49,987 bases of DNA from Thermosyntropha lipolytica DSM 11003 (GCF_900129805.1 NZ_FQWY01000017.1:1-49987), one strand, 5' to 3'; positions 26,675 through 35,881 are shown, counted from the first letter of the stretch. Notes: generated by a model not told the origin, from the sequence alone. Numbers and translations are program-made.

Positions 26675-27790
26675 TTAATTTTTAGCCCCCCAGAAGGGGA
26701 TATCTACCTCTACCTCAAGCCTTATGTCAGCATTCTTAACAAAGGTTTCTTCTTCTACCACATCCTTGATTTCCTTACGCCATTTAGCCAGGGCATACTT
26801 GGTTATATCCAGACAATCTACTCTCCACTCATCTTGCATACGGTGGATTAACTTCACGCCCTCCTTTTTGATCTGTCCTGCCAGGGCTTTTTCTATATCT
26901 TTTATACAGTTTTTATCTTCTAGTATAAGCCGGTTGGTAGCATAATGTTCGACCAATCTGCCGGTAATTTTTAATTTTATATAAAAAATAAATTTTTCTC
27001 CTTCTCTTTGTACCCTTACTTTTCTTTTGCTGTTAATCTCCACCGTACCTTTATCTATTACCTTTCCATCTTTTTTAACTACAAAGGGAATAAAACCACA
27101 ACAGCCTTCTTCTCCTCTAAGCAGAATAAGGGGGATTGTTTCATCCATTCCTACTACATCTATCATCCTATCTTTTTTAAAAATAGCTGTCCCGCTCACT
27201 CTATATTGACCATTAGGCAAAACTTCCATCGTACAGACTACCGGATTTTTACCCGCAGTATTGACGGCGTGAAAAAAATCATGCAAAGTAGTAACCGCAT
27301 AAAACTGGTTTTTCTTTTTAGAAGTAAATAATCCGGGAATTTCAAAGCCTAGATAGGGGTTAATTTTGTGCGCTCTCTCTAGAAACTGGTCTCCTCGGCC
27401 TTCCACCACCACCATAAACAGAGATTTTTTTATACGTGGATCACGGACATAATTATCAATATAAGGGCCTAAGCCCTGACAGGCCAAGTCCTTTCCATAC
27501 AGGGCTACTTGTATATCACCTAACAATAATGTGCTGGGATATCTGGTTCCCCTCCCCGCCCGCGTATCCCCTATCGCCTTTCCCGAAATCTTTTCCACAA
27601 ACTCCCGGTTTCTCTGCGCTACATTAGGGTAAAGGACGGTAACATCTACGCCTTCTTCCCTGTTTTCAGCCACATCATAAGCTGCGATAAGCGGAATATT
27701 GAAATTCTCAATATCTTCGGCATCAAAACACCCCGCCAGAGAGGAAAGGCAAAATAATATAAAAAGTCCTACTTTAAGCAGTTTTCCCAT
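26675..27790 (-). CDS. gerC: Spore germination lipoprotein, Ger(x)C family
   Basis: 371 aa. A lipoprotein signal with lipobox LAGC (C21) is followed by the Ger(x)C domains (FNIPLIAAYDVAEN, STLLLGDIQVALYGKDLA, YVRDPRIKKSLFMVVVEG). It is the third subunit of a germinant receptor in the spore inner membrane. It overlaps gerB by 17 bp and is last of the gerA-gerB-gerC operon. The bound germinant cannot be predicted. Confidence 0.95.
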   Translation of the reverse strand: MGKLLKVGLFILFCLSSLAGCFDAEDIENFNIPLIAAYDVAENREEGVDVTVLYPNVAQRNREFVEKISGKAIGDTRAGRGTRYPSTLLLGDIQVALYGKDLACQGLGPYIDNYVRDPRIKKSLFMVVVEGRGDQFLERAHKINPYLGFEIPGLFTSKKKNQFYAVTTLHDFFHAVNTAGKNPVVCTMEVLPNGQYRVSGTAIFKKDRMIDVVGMDETIPLILLRGEEGCCGFIPFVVKKDGKVIDKGTVEINSKRKVRVQREGEKFIFYIKLKITGRLVEHYATNRLILEDKNCIKDIEKALAGQIKKEGVKLIHRMQDEWRVDCLDITKYALAKWRKEIKDVVEEETFVKNADIRLEVEVDIPFWGAKN

Positions 27791-28880
27791 GGTTAATCAC
27801 GCCTTTGCGCATAAATTTGGCGATATGATATAAAAGCGGATAACCTAGAGAAGTGAGTAAAAATAAAAAGCCTGCATAATTCGCCAGCTGGAAAACTTCT
27901 ATCAAGTCCCGGGGCCATATAGCAACCAGATATATAGCCAGAGCTATACCCATGCTTGTCAGGACATAATACCTGGCTAAAGACAACCTCCCCAGCCGGC
28001 AAAAAGAGTAAGCAGAAGCTAAACTCAGATTGATAGCCGGCCTTGCTCCTACTCCCAGCCAGAAAAGGAGAAACACTATTTCTAGCCTTTCTAGAACCGC
28101 CACATGTCTTACACTTAGCAGGTTTAAAACCGGCCAGGTTAACTGCTGGATAGCTTCAAAACCGAAAATCAAAAGAGCTATGACAACCGTCACCAAATAA
28201 AAAAATATGACGATAAACTGTCCTACTATAGCTGCTTTAAAAACTTCTTCTTTTTTTCTTACCATTACATACAATATTAATAAAATTTCTACCCCGGCAT
28301 AGGAATAAAAGCTCTCCCGGGTAGCTTTCAACAAACCTTTATAATCCAAATCTTTAAGGGGCAAAAGCAAAGTGTAATCCCCCAGAGGTAATAAAACCAA
28401 AAGTACCAGTAGATCTATTAAAAGTATCCAGAAAAGTATCTCATTTAACCTTCCCACTACTCTGCCTCCTTTGCTCACAGCATAATATACCGGCAAAAGT
28501 ATAAGGAAGAGAATTATATACAAAGGGGTTCGAGGCAAAAGGAAAATCTTGGTTATTTCCGCAAAAATCCGGATAACAATACCCTGAAAAAAGATTATAT
28601 ATAAAATAAAAGTTATAACCAGTAAACTGCCTAGAGCCTTGCCAAAAAGGGCATGGCTTACCCTTACAAAATCAGGATCGTCAAAACCTCTATATAAAGT
28701 ATCGATAAGATAAATACAAATCAACGGAACCAGGGCTCCAGTAAGGACTGCTATCCAGGCATGCTGTCCTGCCTCGGCACTTAATACCCGTGGCAAACTG
28801 AGTATTCCGGTTGCTACCTCTGATCCCACTATTATAAAAATAAGCTGCTTGCTGGTGATTTCAAATCTGCTTTTATCCAT
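27774..28880 (-). CDS. gerB: Spore germination protein, GerB-type permease
   Basis: 368 aa, about ten membrane helices, APC-superfamily spore germination permease (EITSKQLIFIIVGSEVATGILSLPR at the N-terminus, given here in short as the GerAB signature). It is the ligand-binding B subunit of the Ger receptor. ATG at 28880 with GAGGAG upstream; it overlaps gerA by 8 bp and gerC by 17 bp. Confidence 0.94.
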   Translation of the reverse strand: MDKSRFEITSKQLIFIIVGSEVATGILSLPRVLSAEAGQHAWIAVLTGALVPLICIYLIDTLYRGFDDPDFVRVSHALFGKALGSLLVITFILYIIFFQGIVIRIFAEITKIFLLPRTPLYIILFLILLPVYYAVSKGGRVVGRLNEILFWILLIDLLVLLVLLPLGDYTLLLPLKDLDYKGLLKATRESFYSYAGVEILLILYVMVRKKEEVFKAAIVGQFIVIFFYLVTVVIALLIFGFEAIQQLTWPVLNLLSVRHVAVLERLEIVFLLFWLGVGARPAINLSLASAYSFCRLGRLSLARYYVLTSMGIALAIYLVAIWPRDLIEVFQLANYAGFLFLLTSLGYPLLYHIAKFMRKGVINHGKTA

Positions 28881-30429
28881 CTTCTCTCCTCTTTCTCACC
28901 TTATCCTGGACAGGTATTGATACCGGGCGTTTCAGCATCTGGGAAATAAATGTACGGTAAACCGCATCCTTAAAATCAGGATAACGCATAGGAGCATAAG
29001 GAGCCATATAGGGAACTCCCATGCTTTCCAGGCTTATAAGATGGACCAGAAGTAAAAACCAGCCTATGGAAAATCCAAACATGCCGAAAGCAGCCGCCAT
29101 AAGAATCATAAATACGCGAACCAGGCGGCTGGCTAAAACCATCGTGGAATTAGGTATGGCAAAAGTGCTTATAGTAGTTATAGCCACAATAATTATAATA
29201 GCCGGACTGGCAAGGCCAGCGGCAATAGCTGCCTGTCCTAATACTATACCAGCTACTACTCCTACCGTCTGCCCCATAGGGGTCGGAAGTCTGAGGCCTG
29301 TTTCAATGACCAGCTGAATTATAATCTCCTGAATTATAACTTCCAGGACTACCGGAAAGGGTACCTTATCTCTGCCCTGGGCCAGACTAATAAGCAGCTG
29401 TACCGGCACCAGTTCCGGATTAAAGCTTAAAAGGGCTATATACAGAGCAGGCAGCGATACAGCCAGAAAAAAAGCTAAATAGCGGTAAAAGCGGTGATAA
29501 AAGCTTATTATCGGCCTTTCTACATAATCTTCCGAAGCCTGCAAAAAGCTGACAAATAGGCTAGGTATAATAAGAGCATCAGGAGAGCCATCGGCCAGAA
29601 CTATTATCTTGCCTTCTAAAAGCTCCATAACTGCCTTGTCAGGCCTCTCCGTAGTTTTGAATTGGGGGAAAGGGGTATAATGATGATCTTCAATAAGCTG
29701 TTCCAGATAAGAAGTGCCTAAAATTCCATCCATATAAATATTATCCAGCTTCTCACTTACATTTCTGACTATTTCCGGATCAGCAATATCTTCAACATAA
29801 AGCAGCGAAACATCTGTACGCGTCCTTTTGCCTACGGTAAATTTTTTTACCACCAAATTTGGATCTTTAAGCCTTCTTCTTATAAGAGCAGTATTAACTA
29901 CTATGTTTTCCACAAAACCTTCTTTTGAGCCGCGCAGAGCTCTTTCCAGAACAGGTTCTTCTACATTGCGGCGGTCAACCTTGCGAATATCAATACTTAA
30001 AGCTGCACTTATCCCATCGAAAAACAAAACTACAAAGCCATCAAATACAGCCCTGATTACTTCCGAAAAATTTCCTATTTTTTGTATCTGGGTTACGGTA
30101 AGGCAGTTGCGGTATATATGATCAACTATATATTCTAAACCCTTTTCCTTACAATCTTCTCCCCGGGCATAAAACATGAGGCTGCGCAAAATATCCTGCT
30201 GCAGGCTTATATTATCCACAATGCCTTCCAGATGGACAACATAAGCCTTGAGACCAGGGTCCCCTTTTAAATAGAAAGGTCTTCCCACTATATCGTCATT
30301 TTTAGCCAGGCAGGGCTTGAGCAAATCTATTTTTTCTTCCAGCCTGGAAGGCAGCTTAACATCATCCGCCCCCATATCAGCTTTTATCGCTTCTGTCTGG
30401 ATTTTACGTTTTCTGGTAAAAGGAAACAT
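28873..30429 (-). CDS. gerA: Spore germination protein, GerA family (A subunit)
   Basis: 518 aa. A large N-terminal cytoplasmic region (about 1-320, including GTSYLEQLIEDHHYTPFPQ and KIIVLADGSPDALIIPSLF) is followed by a membrane domain with PVVLEVIIQEIIIQLVIETGLRLP (abbreviated hallmark region around residues 360-385) and QTVGVVAGIVLGQAA, as in GerAA proteins. It is the A subunit of the receptor, first in the operon; ATG at 30429 after AAGGGGG. A forespore sigma-G promoter is expected from family knowledge, but no convincing one was found in the 157-bp upstream gap. Confidence 0.95.
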   Translation of the reverse strand: MFPFTRKRKIQTEAIKADMGADDVKLPSRLEEKIDLLKPCLAKNDDIVGRPFYLKGDPGLKAYVVHLEGIVDNISLQQDILRSLMFYARGEDCKEKGLEYIVDHIYRNCLTVTQIQKIGNFSEVIRAVFDGFVVLFFDGISAALSIDIRKVDRRNVEEPVLERALRGSKEGFVENIVVNTALIRRRLKDPNLVVKKFTVGKRTRTDVSLLYVEDIADPEIVRNVSEKLDNIYMDGILGTSYLEQLIEDHHYTPFPQFKTTERPDKAVMELLEGKIIVLADGSPDALIIPSLFVSFLQASEDYVERPIISFYHRFYRYLAFFLAVSLPALYIALLSFNPELVPVQLLISLAQGRDKVPFPVVLEVIIQEIIIQLVIETGLRLPTPMGQTVGVVAGIVLGQAAIAAGLASPAIIIIVAITTISTFAIPNSTMVLASRLVRVFMILMAAAFGMFGFSIGWFLLLVHLISLESMGVPYMAPYAPMRYPDFKDAVYRTFISQMLKRPVSIPVQDKVRKRREDG

Positions 30430-30541
30430 AAAATCCCCCTTATGGAGATATAAGCCTTTGTTCTATATAGATTTACCCGTACTTTTTTTTATATGCATAA
30501 AATTTAATAATTTATGAAGGTTGGCAAACAGAAACTAAAAA

Positions 30542-30564
30542 AGAGGGTGTTTATCACACCCTCT
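30542..30564 (-). terminator. Terminator after the HU gene
   Basis: A 9-bp stem (30542-30550 with 30556-30564) is followed on the minus strand by a T-run; it lies just after the HU stop. Confidence 0.85.
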
Positions 30565-30586
30565 ACCGATTTATCATTTTAGCCCC

Positions 30587-30916
30587 TTATTTTTTCTTAC
30601 AGCTCTTTTTGCCGCCCTTGGCTGCCGGCTTCTTTTCTTCAACTACGGCCACTGCATCTTTTAAGGCTTTTCCTGGCTTAAATGCAGGAACTTTGGTAGC
30701 AGGAACCACAATTTCTTCTCCGGTAGCCGGACTTATAACCTTTCTTTCTTTGCGCTCACGGACTTCAAAACTGCCAAAACCAATAAGCTGTACCTTGTCA
30801 CCGGCAGCTAAAGCCTGCTGGATAACCTCCAGCATAGCATCTAAAGCTTTACCTGCATCTTTTTGAGTCATTTCTGCCTTTTCCGCCAAAGCCTTCACAA
30901 GTTCCGTTTTGTTCAC
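30587..30916 (-). CDS. hup: DNA-binding protein HU with a basic C-terminal tail
   Basis: 109 aa. The first 90 residues are a standard HU (MNKTELVKALAEKAEMTQKD, IGFGSFEVRERKERKVISPATG, PAFKPGKALKDAV). The remaining ~19 residues form a lysine-rich extension (EEKKPAAKGGKKSCKKK) containing one cysteine, not found in classic 90-residue HU. GTG start at 30916 with GGGAGG seven bases upstream. It is a nucleoid protein; monocistronic, with its own terminator. Confidence 0.96.
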   Translation of the reverse strand: MNKTELVKALAEKAEMTQKDAGKALDAMLEVIQQALAAGDKVQLIGFGSFEVRERKERKVISPATGEEIVVPATKVPAFKPGKALKDAVAVVEEKKPAAKGGKKSCKKK

Positions 30917-31107
30917 GCCTAATCCTCCCTTTAATTTTATTCACCATATTTAGATTCCGCAAAAAATGCTTAATTCCTGCATTAAAAACCAATTTTTTAA
31001 AGAATTTTATAAAAAATTTTTACTCTTGCCTGATTAATAACATTCTGCCATAGAAATAAAACTTTTATACATACAAATGCCTATTTTAAGGTATTTTTAT
31101 CCCCCAA

Positions 31108-32133
31108 TCAATCGATAACTTCTATAATACTCACACTGAGATCTTCCGCTAAATTTATAAATTCATTTTCTCCTACCATTACAATAGGCCGGGTAGGATT
31201 ACACCTGTCAACATAAATAACGACTCCCCGCTTATTGTTGGAAAGAACTACTTCGTTCCCTACATAAAAATTGGTTATGCGGTCATAAAAAACCTTGGTA
31301 ATCCTGGGATCAAGCTTGCCAAAAGATTCCTGCCAGAGAATATCGGCTGCGGTATAAGGCGAAAGCTTACCCGCATAAGCCCGATTAGAAGTTAAAGCAT
31401 CATAAACGTCGGCTACTGCCACCACCGCGGCATAAAAATTTATCTTCCCTTTAGTCCCCATAGGATAGCCTGAACCATCCAGCCTTTCATGATGCATCAA
31501 AACCGCCTTGGCTATATTTTCATCTAAATCCTCATTCTGAGTTATCAGGTTATACCCTAGTATCGTATGTTTTTTTACCTCCTCAAATTCCTCTGGTGTC
31601 AGCTTACCCGGTTTATTAAGGATCTCATTGCTTATATAAACCTTGCCTATATCATGCAACATCCCGGCCATGCCCAGCAGGCGAATTTCTTCCTCGGAAC
31701 ATTTTAGCCACCTGCCGATAAGTATGGAAAGAAGAGAAACATTTATGGAGTGGGTAAAAAGATAATCATCTTTATCTTTCAGGAGCCGCATATGGCGGAA
31801 AATATCCGTTACGCTGAAAACCTGCTGCACCAGAGTATCTACGGAATTTTCGATTTCTGCATAATCAGGATTCCCACCCAGCTTGGCTTCCAGCATAAAC
31901 GATTTTACAATATCCAGCGAGTCATCAAAAGCTTCCTCAAAGCTCTTGGTAGCCTTAAGCTGAGGACTGGTTTCCATAATATATATATCTTTTATATTGC
32001 GGGAAGCAAAATTCTTAAGGTGTTCTTCCGAAATAACTGTTCCTTTAGTTAATAAAAGTTTTCCATCATAGGTAAAAATATCTTTGCCCAGCTTCATGCC
32101 TGGTTTCAGGCTTTCCACGCGTATTTTAAGCAT
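31108..32133 (-). CDS. HD-GYP domain protein, probable cyclic-di-GMP phosphodiesterase
   Basis: 341 aa. An N-terminal DUF3391-like region (KPGMKLGKDIF) is followed by an HD-GYP domain from about 115: H128, HD at 160-161, HH at 214-215 and LDGSGYP with GYP at 222-224. All metal ligands expected of HD-GYP appear present, so hydrolysis of c-di-GMP is likely. A C-terminal segment (about 285-341, NEVVLSNNKRGVVIYVD) is common in clostridial members. No sensory or membrane domain is present. ATG at 32133. Confidence 0.92.
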   Translation of the reverse strand: MLKIRVESLKPGMKLGKDIFTYDGKLLLTKGTVISEEHLKNFASRNIKDIYIMETSPQLKATKSFEEAFDDSLDIVKSFMLEAKLGGNPDYAEIENSVDTLVQQVFSVTDIFRHMRLLKDKDDYLFTHSINVSLLSILIGRWLKCSEEEIRLLGMAGMLHDIGKVYISNEILNKPGKLTPEEFEEVKKHTILGYNLITQNEDLDENIAKAVLMHHERLDGSGYPMGTKGKINFYAAVVAVADVYDALTSNRAYAGKLSPYTAADILWQESFGKLDPRITKVFYDRITNFYVGNEVVLSNNKRGVVIYVDRCNPTRPIVMVGENEFINLAEDLSVSIIEVID

Positions 32134-32211
32134 ACACTTTCCCCTTTATTTTGAAATATATTATTTTTATCTTTTTATTCTACAAAAATTGGCTCTATTC
32201 CTTTTTTAAAA

Positions 32212-33321
32212 CTATATATTCCAAAAACATTTCTTCCCGGGCATATAGATGTATTCCACATCTAAACCGGAAGCCTGGCTTTCCCTGGTTAACAAATCCC
32301 TTATCCAGGGAAGCACTATCTCTTCGGTTTCCTGATGTCCGGCATCGATTACGGCCAGTCCCCAGTTCAAGGCTTCTTTGACCTCATGATATTTTACATC
32401 TCCTGTTATCAAAAGATCGATATCTTTGGGGAGCCGGGAGATAAGGCTCATGCCGGCTCCTCCTATCACTGCCACCTTTCTTATTCTCTTATCGGGAGGC
32501 CCGGCTATTTTAAGCTTCTCAACCCCCAGTTTCTCCTTTACATGGCAGGCACATTCCATAAGGCTTGTCTCTTCCTTCCAGTAACCCTGCCTTCCCATAC
32601 AGTAAACCTGACCCTGGTTTTGCAAAAGGTAGACATCATAAGCTACTTCCTCATAGGGATGAGCCTCAAGCATCGCATCGATTACCCCAGATAACAAAAC
32701 CTCGGGCACAACTGTTTCCAGTCGATATTCTTCCACCTCTTCTACCTTTCCTTTTTCCCCGATAAAAGGATTAGTCCCTTCTCCCGGCTTGAAGGTTCCT
32801 ATACCCGGGGTACGGAAACTGCAGTCTGAATAATTTCCTATATATCCTGCCCCGGCACCATTTACTGCCCTTCTTACTTCTTCCACATGACTGTAAGGCA
32901 CAAAAACTACCAGTTTATAAAGCTTTTCGCTTTTTTCCGGAAAAAGCGGCTTTATATCATCCAGTTCCAGAATCTCGGCCAGTATCTGGTTTACCCCTCT
33001 AGAAGCCGCATCCAGATTGGTATGAGCTGAATAAACACATATATCATGTGTGATCAATTCTCTTATAAGACGGCCCAGAGGAGTATTATAATCAATCTTC
33101 TTGAATTCCTTGAAAAACAAAGGGTGATGGGTTATTACCAGATCAGGAGCATGAGCAATCACCTCTTCCACACCGGCAGCATCTAAATCCAGGCACAGCA
33201 AAACTTTTTGTACCTCTTTGTCCGGCGATCCCAGCATAAGGCCACAGTTATCCCATGGCGAAGCCAAATCCAAGGGAAAATGTTTCTCCATTATTTTTAC
33301 AATATCTCTAACCCTGGCCAT
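32212..33321 (-). CDS. Nif3-like dinuclear metal-binding protein (YqfO/GTP cyclohydrolase I type 2 homologue)
   Basis: 369 aa, the long Nif3 form with an inserted ~100-residue PII/CutA-like domain in the middle (LYKLVVFVPYSHVEEVRRAV to AHPYEEVAYDVY). The N-terminal half has DNCGLMLG, VITHHPLFF and AHTNLDAA; the C-terminal half has LLITGDVKYHEV and DAGHQETE, which supply the dinuclear metal ligands. Its precise reaction is not settled for the family. It overlaps trmK by 14 bp, the usual trmK-nif3 pairing in Bacillota. Confidence 0.93.
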   Translation of the reverse strand: MARVRDIVKIMEKHFPLDLASPWDNCGLMLGSPDKEVQKVLLCLDLDAAGVEEVIAHAPDLVITHHPLFFKEFKKIDYNTPLGRLIRELITHDICVYSAHTNLDAASRGVNQILAEILELDDIKPLFPEKSEKLYKLVVFVPYSHVEEVRRAVNGAGAGYIGNYSDCSFRTPGIGTFKPGEGTNPFIGEKGKVEEVEEYRLETVVPEVLLSGVIDAMLEAHPYEEVAYDVYLLQNQGQVYCMGRQGYWKEETSLMECACHVKEKLGVEKLKIAGPPDKRIRKVAVIGGAGMSLISRLPKDIDLLITGDVKYHEVKEALNWGLAVIDAGHQETEEIVLPWIRDLLTRESQASGLDVEYIYMPGKKCFWNI

Positions 33322-33997
33322 GCAAAACCTCCTTTAACTCTTTTATCTTCGCCCGGTACTTGATAAGCAGGTCTTTTTTTTCTTCTCCCTGGGACTTATT
33401 AAGCTCAGCAACTATCCTCTGGTATTTTTTTAAATAATATCGAAGAAAAGGAAGATATTCTTTACTTTTTAAAATAACCGGCCCCAGTTCCGCTTCTAGA
33501 GGGGAAAGGGAATAAGGCTTATCTCCTGGCCTGCTGCTTAAAAGGACAAAAAACTTATCCTTTTCCCCTACCACCTTTTCATCCAGTATTATCCATCCCC
33601 GGGAAGCCAGGACATTACGCAAAACATCCGGCTTGCTCATCGGCTGCAGAACAAAATGACCAAAGCTTTCCGCTTTTGCCCAATCCTCTTCTAAAATAGA
33701 AGCTATCGTCTCTCCCCCCATACCGGCAATAACTACATTATAAACCTCCCCTTTTTGGAGTACCTTAAGCCCATCTCCCTTGCGCACCTCTATTCTATCC
33801 TTAAAGCCCCACTTTGCAACTTCCTTTACCGCTCGGGCATAAGGACCTTCAGCCACATCAGTAGCAATAACCCGGGGAACCAGTTCATTTTTTATCAGAT
33901 AAACAGGAAGATAGGCATGATCAGTACCTATATCGGCCAGCGATTTGCCTTTTATTATCATCTGGCTTATAGCCAATAACCTCTTATCCTGTACCAC
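33308..33997 (-). CDS. trmK: tRNA (adenine(22)-N1)-methyltransferase
   Basis: 229 aa. A SAM-dependent Rossmann methyltransferase with LADIGTDHAYLPVYL, GDGLKVL, VIAGMGGETIASIL and LQPMSK, the TrmK/YqfN signatures, then a C-terminal helical part. It methylates N1 of A22 in tRNAs. GTG start at 33997 with AAAGGG upstream. The sigma factor gene often next to trmK is absent here; instead a divergent Nudix gene lies 102 bp away. Confidence 0.95.
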   Translation of the reverse strand: MVQDKRLLAISQMIIKGKSLADIGTDHAYLPVYLIKNELVPRVIATDVAEGPYARAVKEVAKWGFKDRIEVRKGDGLKVLQKGEVYNVVIAGMGGETIASILEEDWAKAESFGHFVLQPMSKPDVLRNVLASRGWIILDEKVVGEKDKFFVLLSSRPGDKPYSLSPLEAELGPVILKSKEYLPFLRYYLKKYQRIVAELNKSQGEEKKDLLIKYRAKIKELKEVLHGQG

Positions 33998-34099
33998 TAT
34001 TTTAACCCTTTCATCTATATTTATTGGTATAATATAACCTAAGAACTATTTGTCATACAAGCCTCTATATTCACACTAATCACAAAACGGGGTGTAAAA

Positions 34100-34504
34100 A
34101 TGCAGGAATGTCATGTGGTAACCTGTTTTCTGGAATATGAAGACAAAGTGCTAATACTAAAGAGAAGCAGCCAGGTAAGCTCTTATCAATACAAATGGGC
34201 AGGCATAAGCGGCTATATAGAAGAGGGAAATTTGCCCCTTATTCAAGCCCAAATCGAACTCGAAGAAGAAACCGGCCTTACCGGTGAAGATTATCAACTG
34301 CTCAAAATAGGAGAACCGCTCCGGGTAAAAGACGAAAAAATGCAGCGGGTGTGGATAGTCCATCCTTTCCATTTCCGCTTAACCCGGCTTAAAAAACTCC
34401 GTCTGGATTGGGAACATACTGAATTTAGATGGGTGGTGCCGGAAAAAATAAAAGACCTTCCTACCGTCCCCGGACTTTATGAAGCCTGGGAGAGGGTAAA
34501 ATGA
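34100..34504 (+). CDS. Nudix hydrolase-like protein with an altered Nudix box
   Basis: 134 aa, Nudix fold. The box reads G-x5-N-x7-I-E-L-E-E-E-x-G-L, so the first glutamate of the consensus is Asn and the Arg of REUxEE is Ile, while the metal-binding EE pair is kept. Substrate unknown. It overlaps the next gene by four bases (ATGA), suggesting the pair act in one process, perhaps sugar-phosphate or nucleotide housekeeping. A TATAAT lies at 34028-34033, without a clear -35. Confidence 0.88.
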   Translation: MQECHVVTCFLEYEDKVLILKRSSQVSSYQYKWAGISGYIEEGNLPLIQAQIELEEETGLTGEDYQLLKIGEPLRVKDEKMQRVWIVHPFHFRLTRLKKLRLDWEHTEFRWVVPEKIKDLPTVPGLYEAWERVK

Positions 34505-35301
34505 AAGAAGTAAAAGAGGCTATTTATAACCTCAAAAACGACCAAACCCACGGTGCCAGCTACCTGGCCCTGGAAGCAGTCCGTATATTAAAAAAGGCCG
34601 CCCTTTTGCTACCAGCTGCCGATAATATTTCTTTTCTCCAGTCCATGAACCATCTATCCGAAGATATTAAAACTATACGCCCCAGTATGGTTTCTATCTA
34701 TAACCTGGTTTCCAGCTATACCGCAGAGTTAAACCGGGAAGAGAATACCTCCCTATCACTTCCTGACCTGCGCCTTAAGGCAGCTGCCATAGCTGATAGC
34801 ATTATAAACCAGGTACTTACCAGGCAAAAACAGACTATACAAAAAGGATCCCAGCTGGTAAAAGACAAATCTACCCTCATAACCTGCAGCTACAGCTCTA
34901 CTATAATAGAAATTATCAAATCAGCTTACCGGCAGGGACGAAGATTTGCTGTGCTTATAGCCCGTTCCCATCCTCCTGGCAGTTCCTATGCCTATGGAGA
35001 AAGGGCAGCCCGTAAAATAGATCTGCCTTTAAATATAAAAATAATACCTGATGACTGTATTAACCTTTATCTGCCCCAAGCTGATTATGTGCTGCTCGGA
35101 GCAGACACAGTTTTAAGAGATGGAAGCGTTATAAACGGCTATCCTTCCCTTGAGCTGGCCCGGGAAGCTTTTAACCACAGAATACCCTGCTATGTGATAT
35201 GTGAAACGCATAAGATAGCAGGAGAACATTTTATTCCCCACCTGGAAGCTGGTTTTGACCTGATTCCAGCCTCCTTCATAACCCAAATCATCACCGGATA
35301 A
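34501..35301 (+). CDS. eIF2B-alpha/beta/delta-like protein (sugar-phosphate isomerase family)
   Basis: 266 aa of the IF-2B superfamily, which in bacteria and archaea holds ribose-1,5-bisphosphate isomerase and methylthioribose-1-phosphate isomerase. The hallmark GADTVLRDGSVINGYPS is present, with SYSSTIIEII and the RSHPPGSSYAYGERAA segment. It is shorter than MtnA (about 340 aa) and the conserved NKxG after the DG motif reads NGYP, so the substrate is open. It is translationally coupled to the Nudix gene. Confidence 0.88.
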   Translation: MKEVKEAIYNLKNDQTHGASYLALEAVRILKKAALLLPAADNISFLQSMNHLSEDIKTIRPSMVSIYNLVSSYTAELNREENTSLSLPDLRLKAAAIADSIINQVLTRQKQTIQKGSQLVKDKSTLITCSYSSTIIEIIKSAYRQGRRFAVLIARSHPPGSSYAYGERAARKIDLPLNIKIIPDDCINLYLPQADYVLLGADTVLRDGSVINGYPSLELAREAFNHRIPCYVICETHKIAGEHFIPHLEAGFDLIPASFITQIITG

Positions 35302-35302
35302 C

Positions 35303-35370
35303 TTATAGTCGTCGCGATAAACACAAGGGAACGGTTCTTTTGCGCTGTTTTGCTTTCAAGCCGTCCCCCT
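35303..35370. repeat. REP-like imperfect palindrome
   Basis: AGGGAACGGTTCT near 35326-35338 faces AGCCGTCCCCCT at 35359-35370 as an imperfect inverted repeat. GAACCGTCCCC, a similar half, reappears at 37918-37928. The block also holds a 13-bp sequence (TTATAGTCGTCGC at 35303-35315) that recurs directly at 35624-35636 inside the Rpn remnant. It may also serve as the terminator of the eIF2B-like gene. Confidence 0.5.
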
Positions 35371-35377
35371 GTACTTT

Positions 35378-35845
35378 TTAATTCAGCTTTTTCTTTAACT
35401 CCTCTATCTTTTCCACTGAAAGCCCGGTAATCTCTGTTATTATTTCTATGTCCAACCCTTTTTGTAAAGCATTTAGCTTCTTTTCTTTCCTCTTCTCTTC
35501 CCTCTTTTCTTCCCTTTTCCATTCCTTCTCTCCTCATTCTCTCCGCTAAAGTCATAAAATCTTCCCTCCTCTCAAGCCTTAATTCTCTCGTGTATTCCAT
35601 CAGTTCCTCCAGCTCTATATCTATTATAGTCGTCGCAAAAAATAGATACTCATAATCCCTGGGTATATTGTCCAGATAACAAAGAAGCACCTTTAAAAGC
35701 AATTTTGGATTTTTAAATCCCCGCGCCAGCAAAAGGCTTAAAAGAAATACTTTTAACTCCGGGTTTTCTACCTCTTCTATCTCTTCCAGCTCTCCCAGTT
35801 CATAGAAGATGTGTTTGAATAACGGAACATATGTTTGATACCGGA
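35378..35845 (-). pseudogene. Rpn/PD-(D/E)XK-type transposase-nuclease remnant, frameshifted and 5'-truncated
   Basis: Reading the minus strand from 35845, one frame encodes YQTYVPLFKHIFYELGELEE, and continues through DNIPRDYEYLFFATTIIDIE to the REGMEKGRKEGREEE repeat. The end of the family (LNALQKGLDIEIITEITGLS and EELKKKLN, stop at 35378) is in another frame, with the shift inside the Lys/Glu-rich tract near 35475-35530. Only the C-terminal half, about 155 residues, is left. The N-terminal catalytic nuclease domain is missing and the match stops where a perfect hairpin begins. It is a decayed Rpn-family (recombination-promoting nuclease) gene. Confidence 0.75.
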
Positions 35846-35881
35846 CGGCCGGGAAAGCCCCTTGCGGGGCTTTCCCGGCCG
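35846..35881. repeat. Perfect 16-bp GC-rich hairpin
   Basis: CGGCCGGGAAAGCCCC (35846-35861) pairs exactly with 35866-35881 around a TTGC loop. It is far more GC-rich than the sequence around it and stands at the truncation point of the Rpn remnant. T-rich sequence follows only after a gap, so it is not a standard terminator; a dispersed repeat or attenuator is possible. Confidence 0.7.

Noticed and set aside
30430-30541. Possible sigma-G promoter before gerA
   Set aside because: GCATA-like and ATCTA-like boxes were found but spacing and -10 match were poor.
35190-35377. Extension of the Rpn frame into the eIF2B-like gene
   Set aside because: The true Rpn C-terminus ends at 35378 in another frame; the rest is readthrough after a frameshift.
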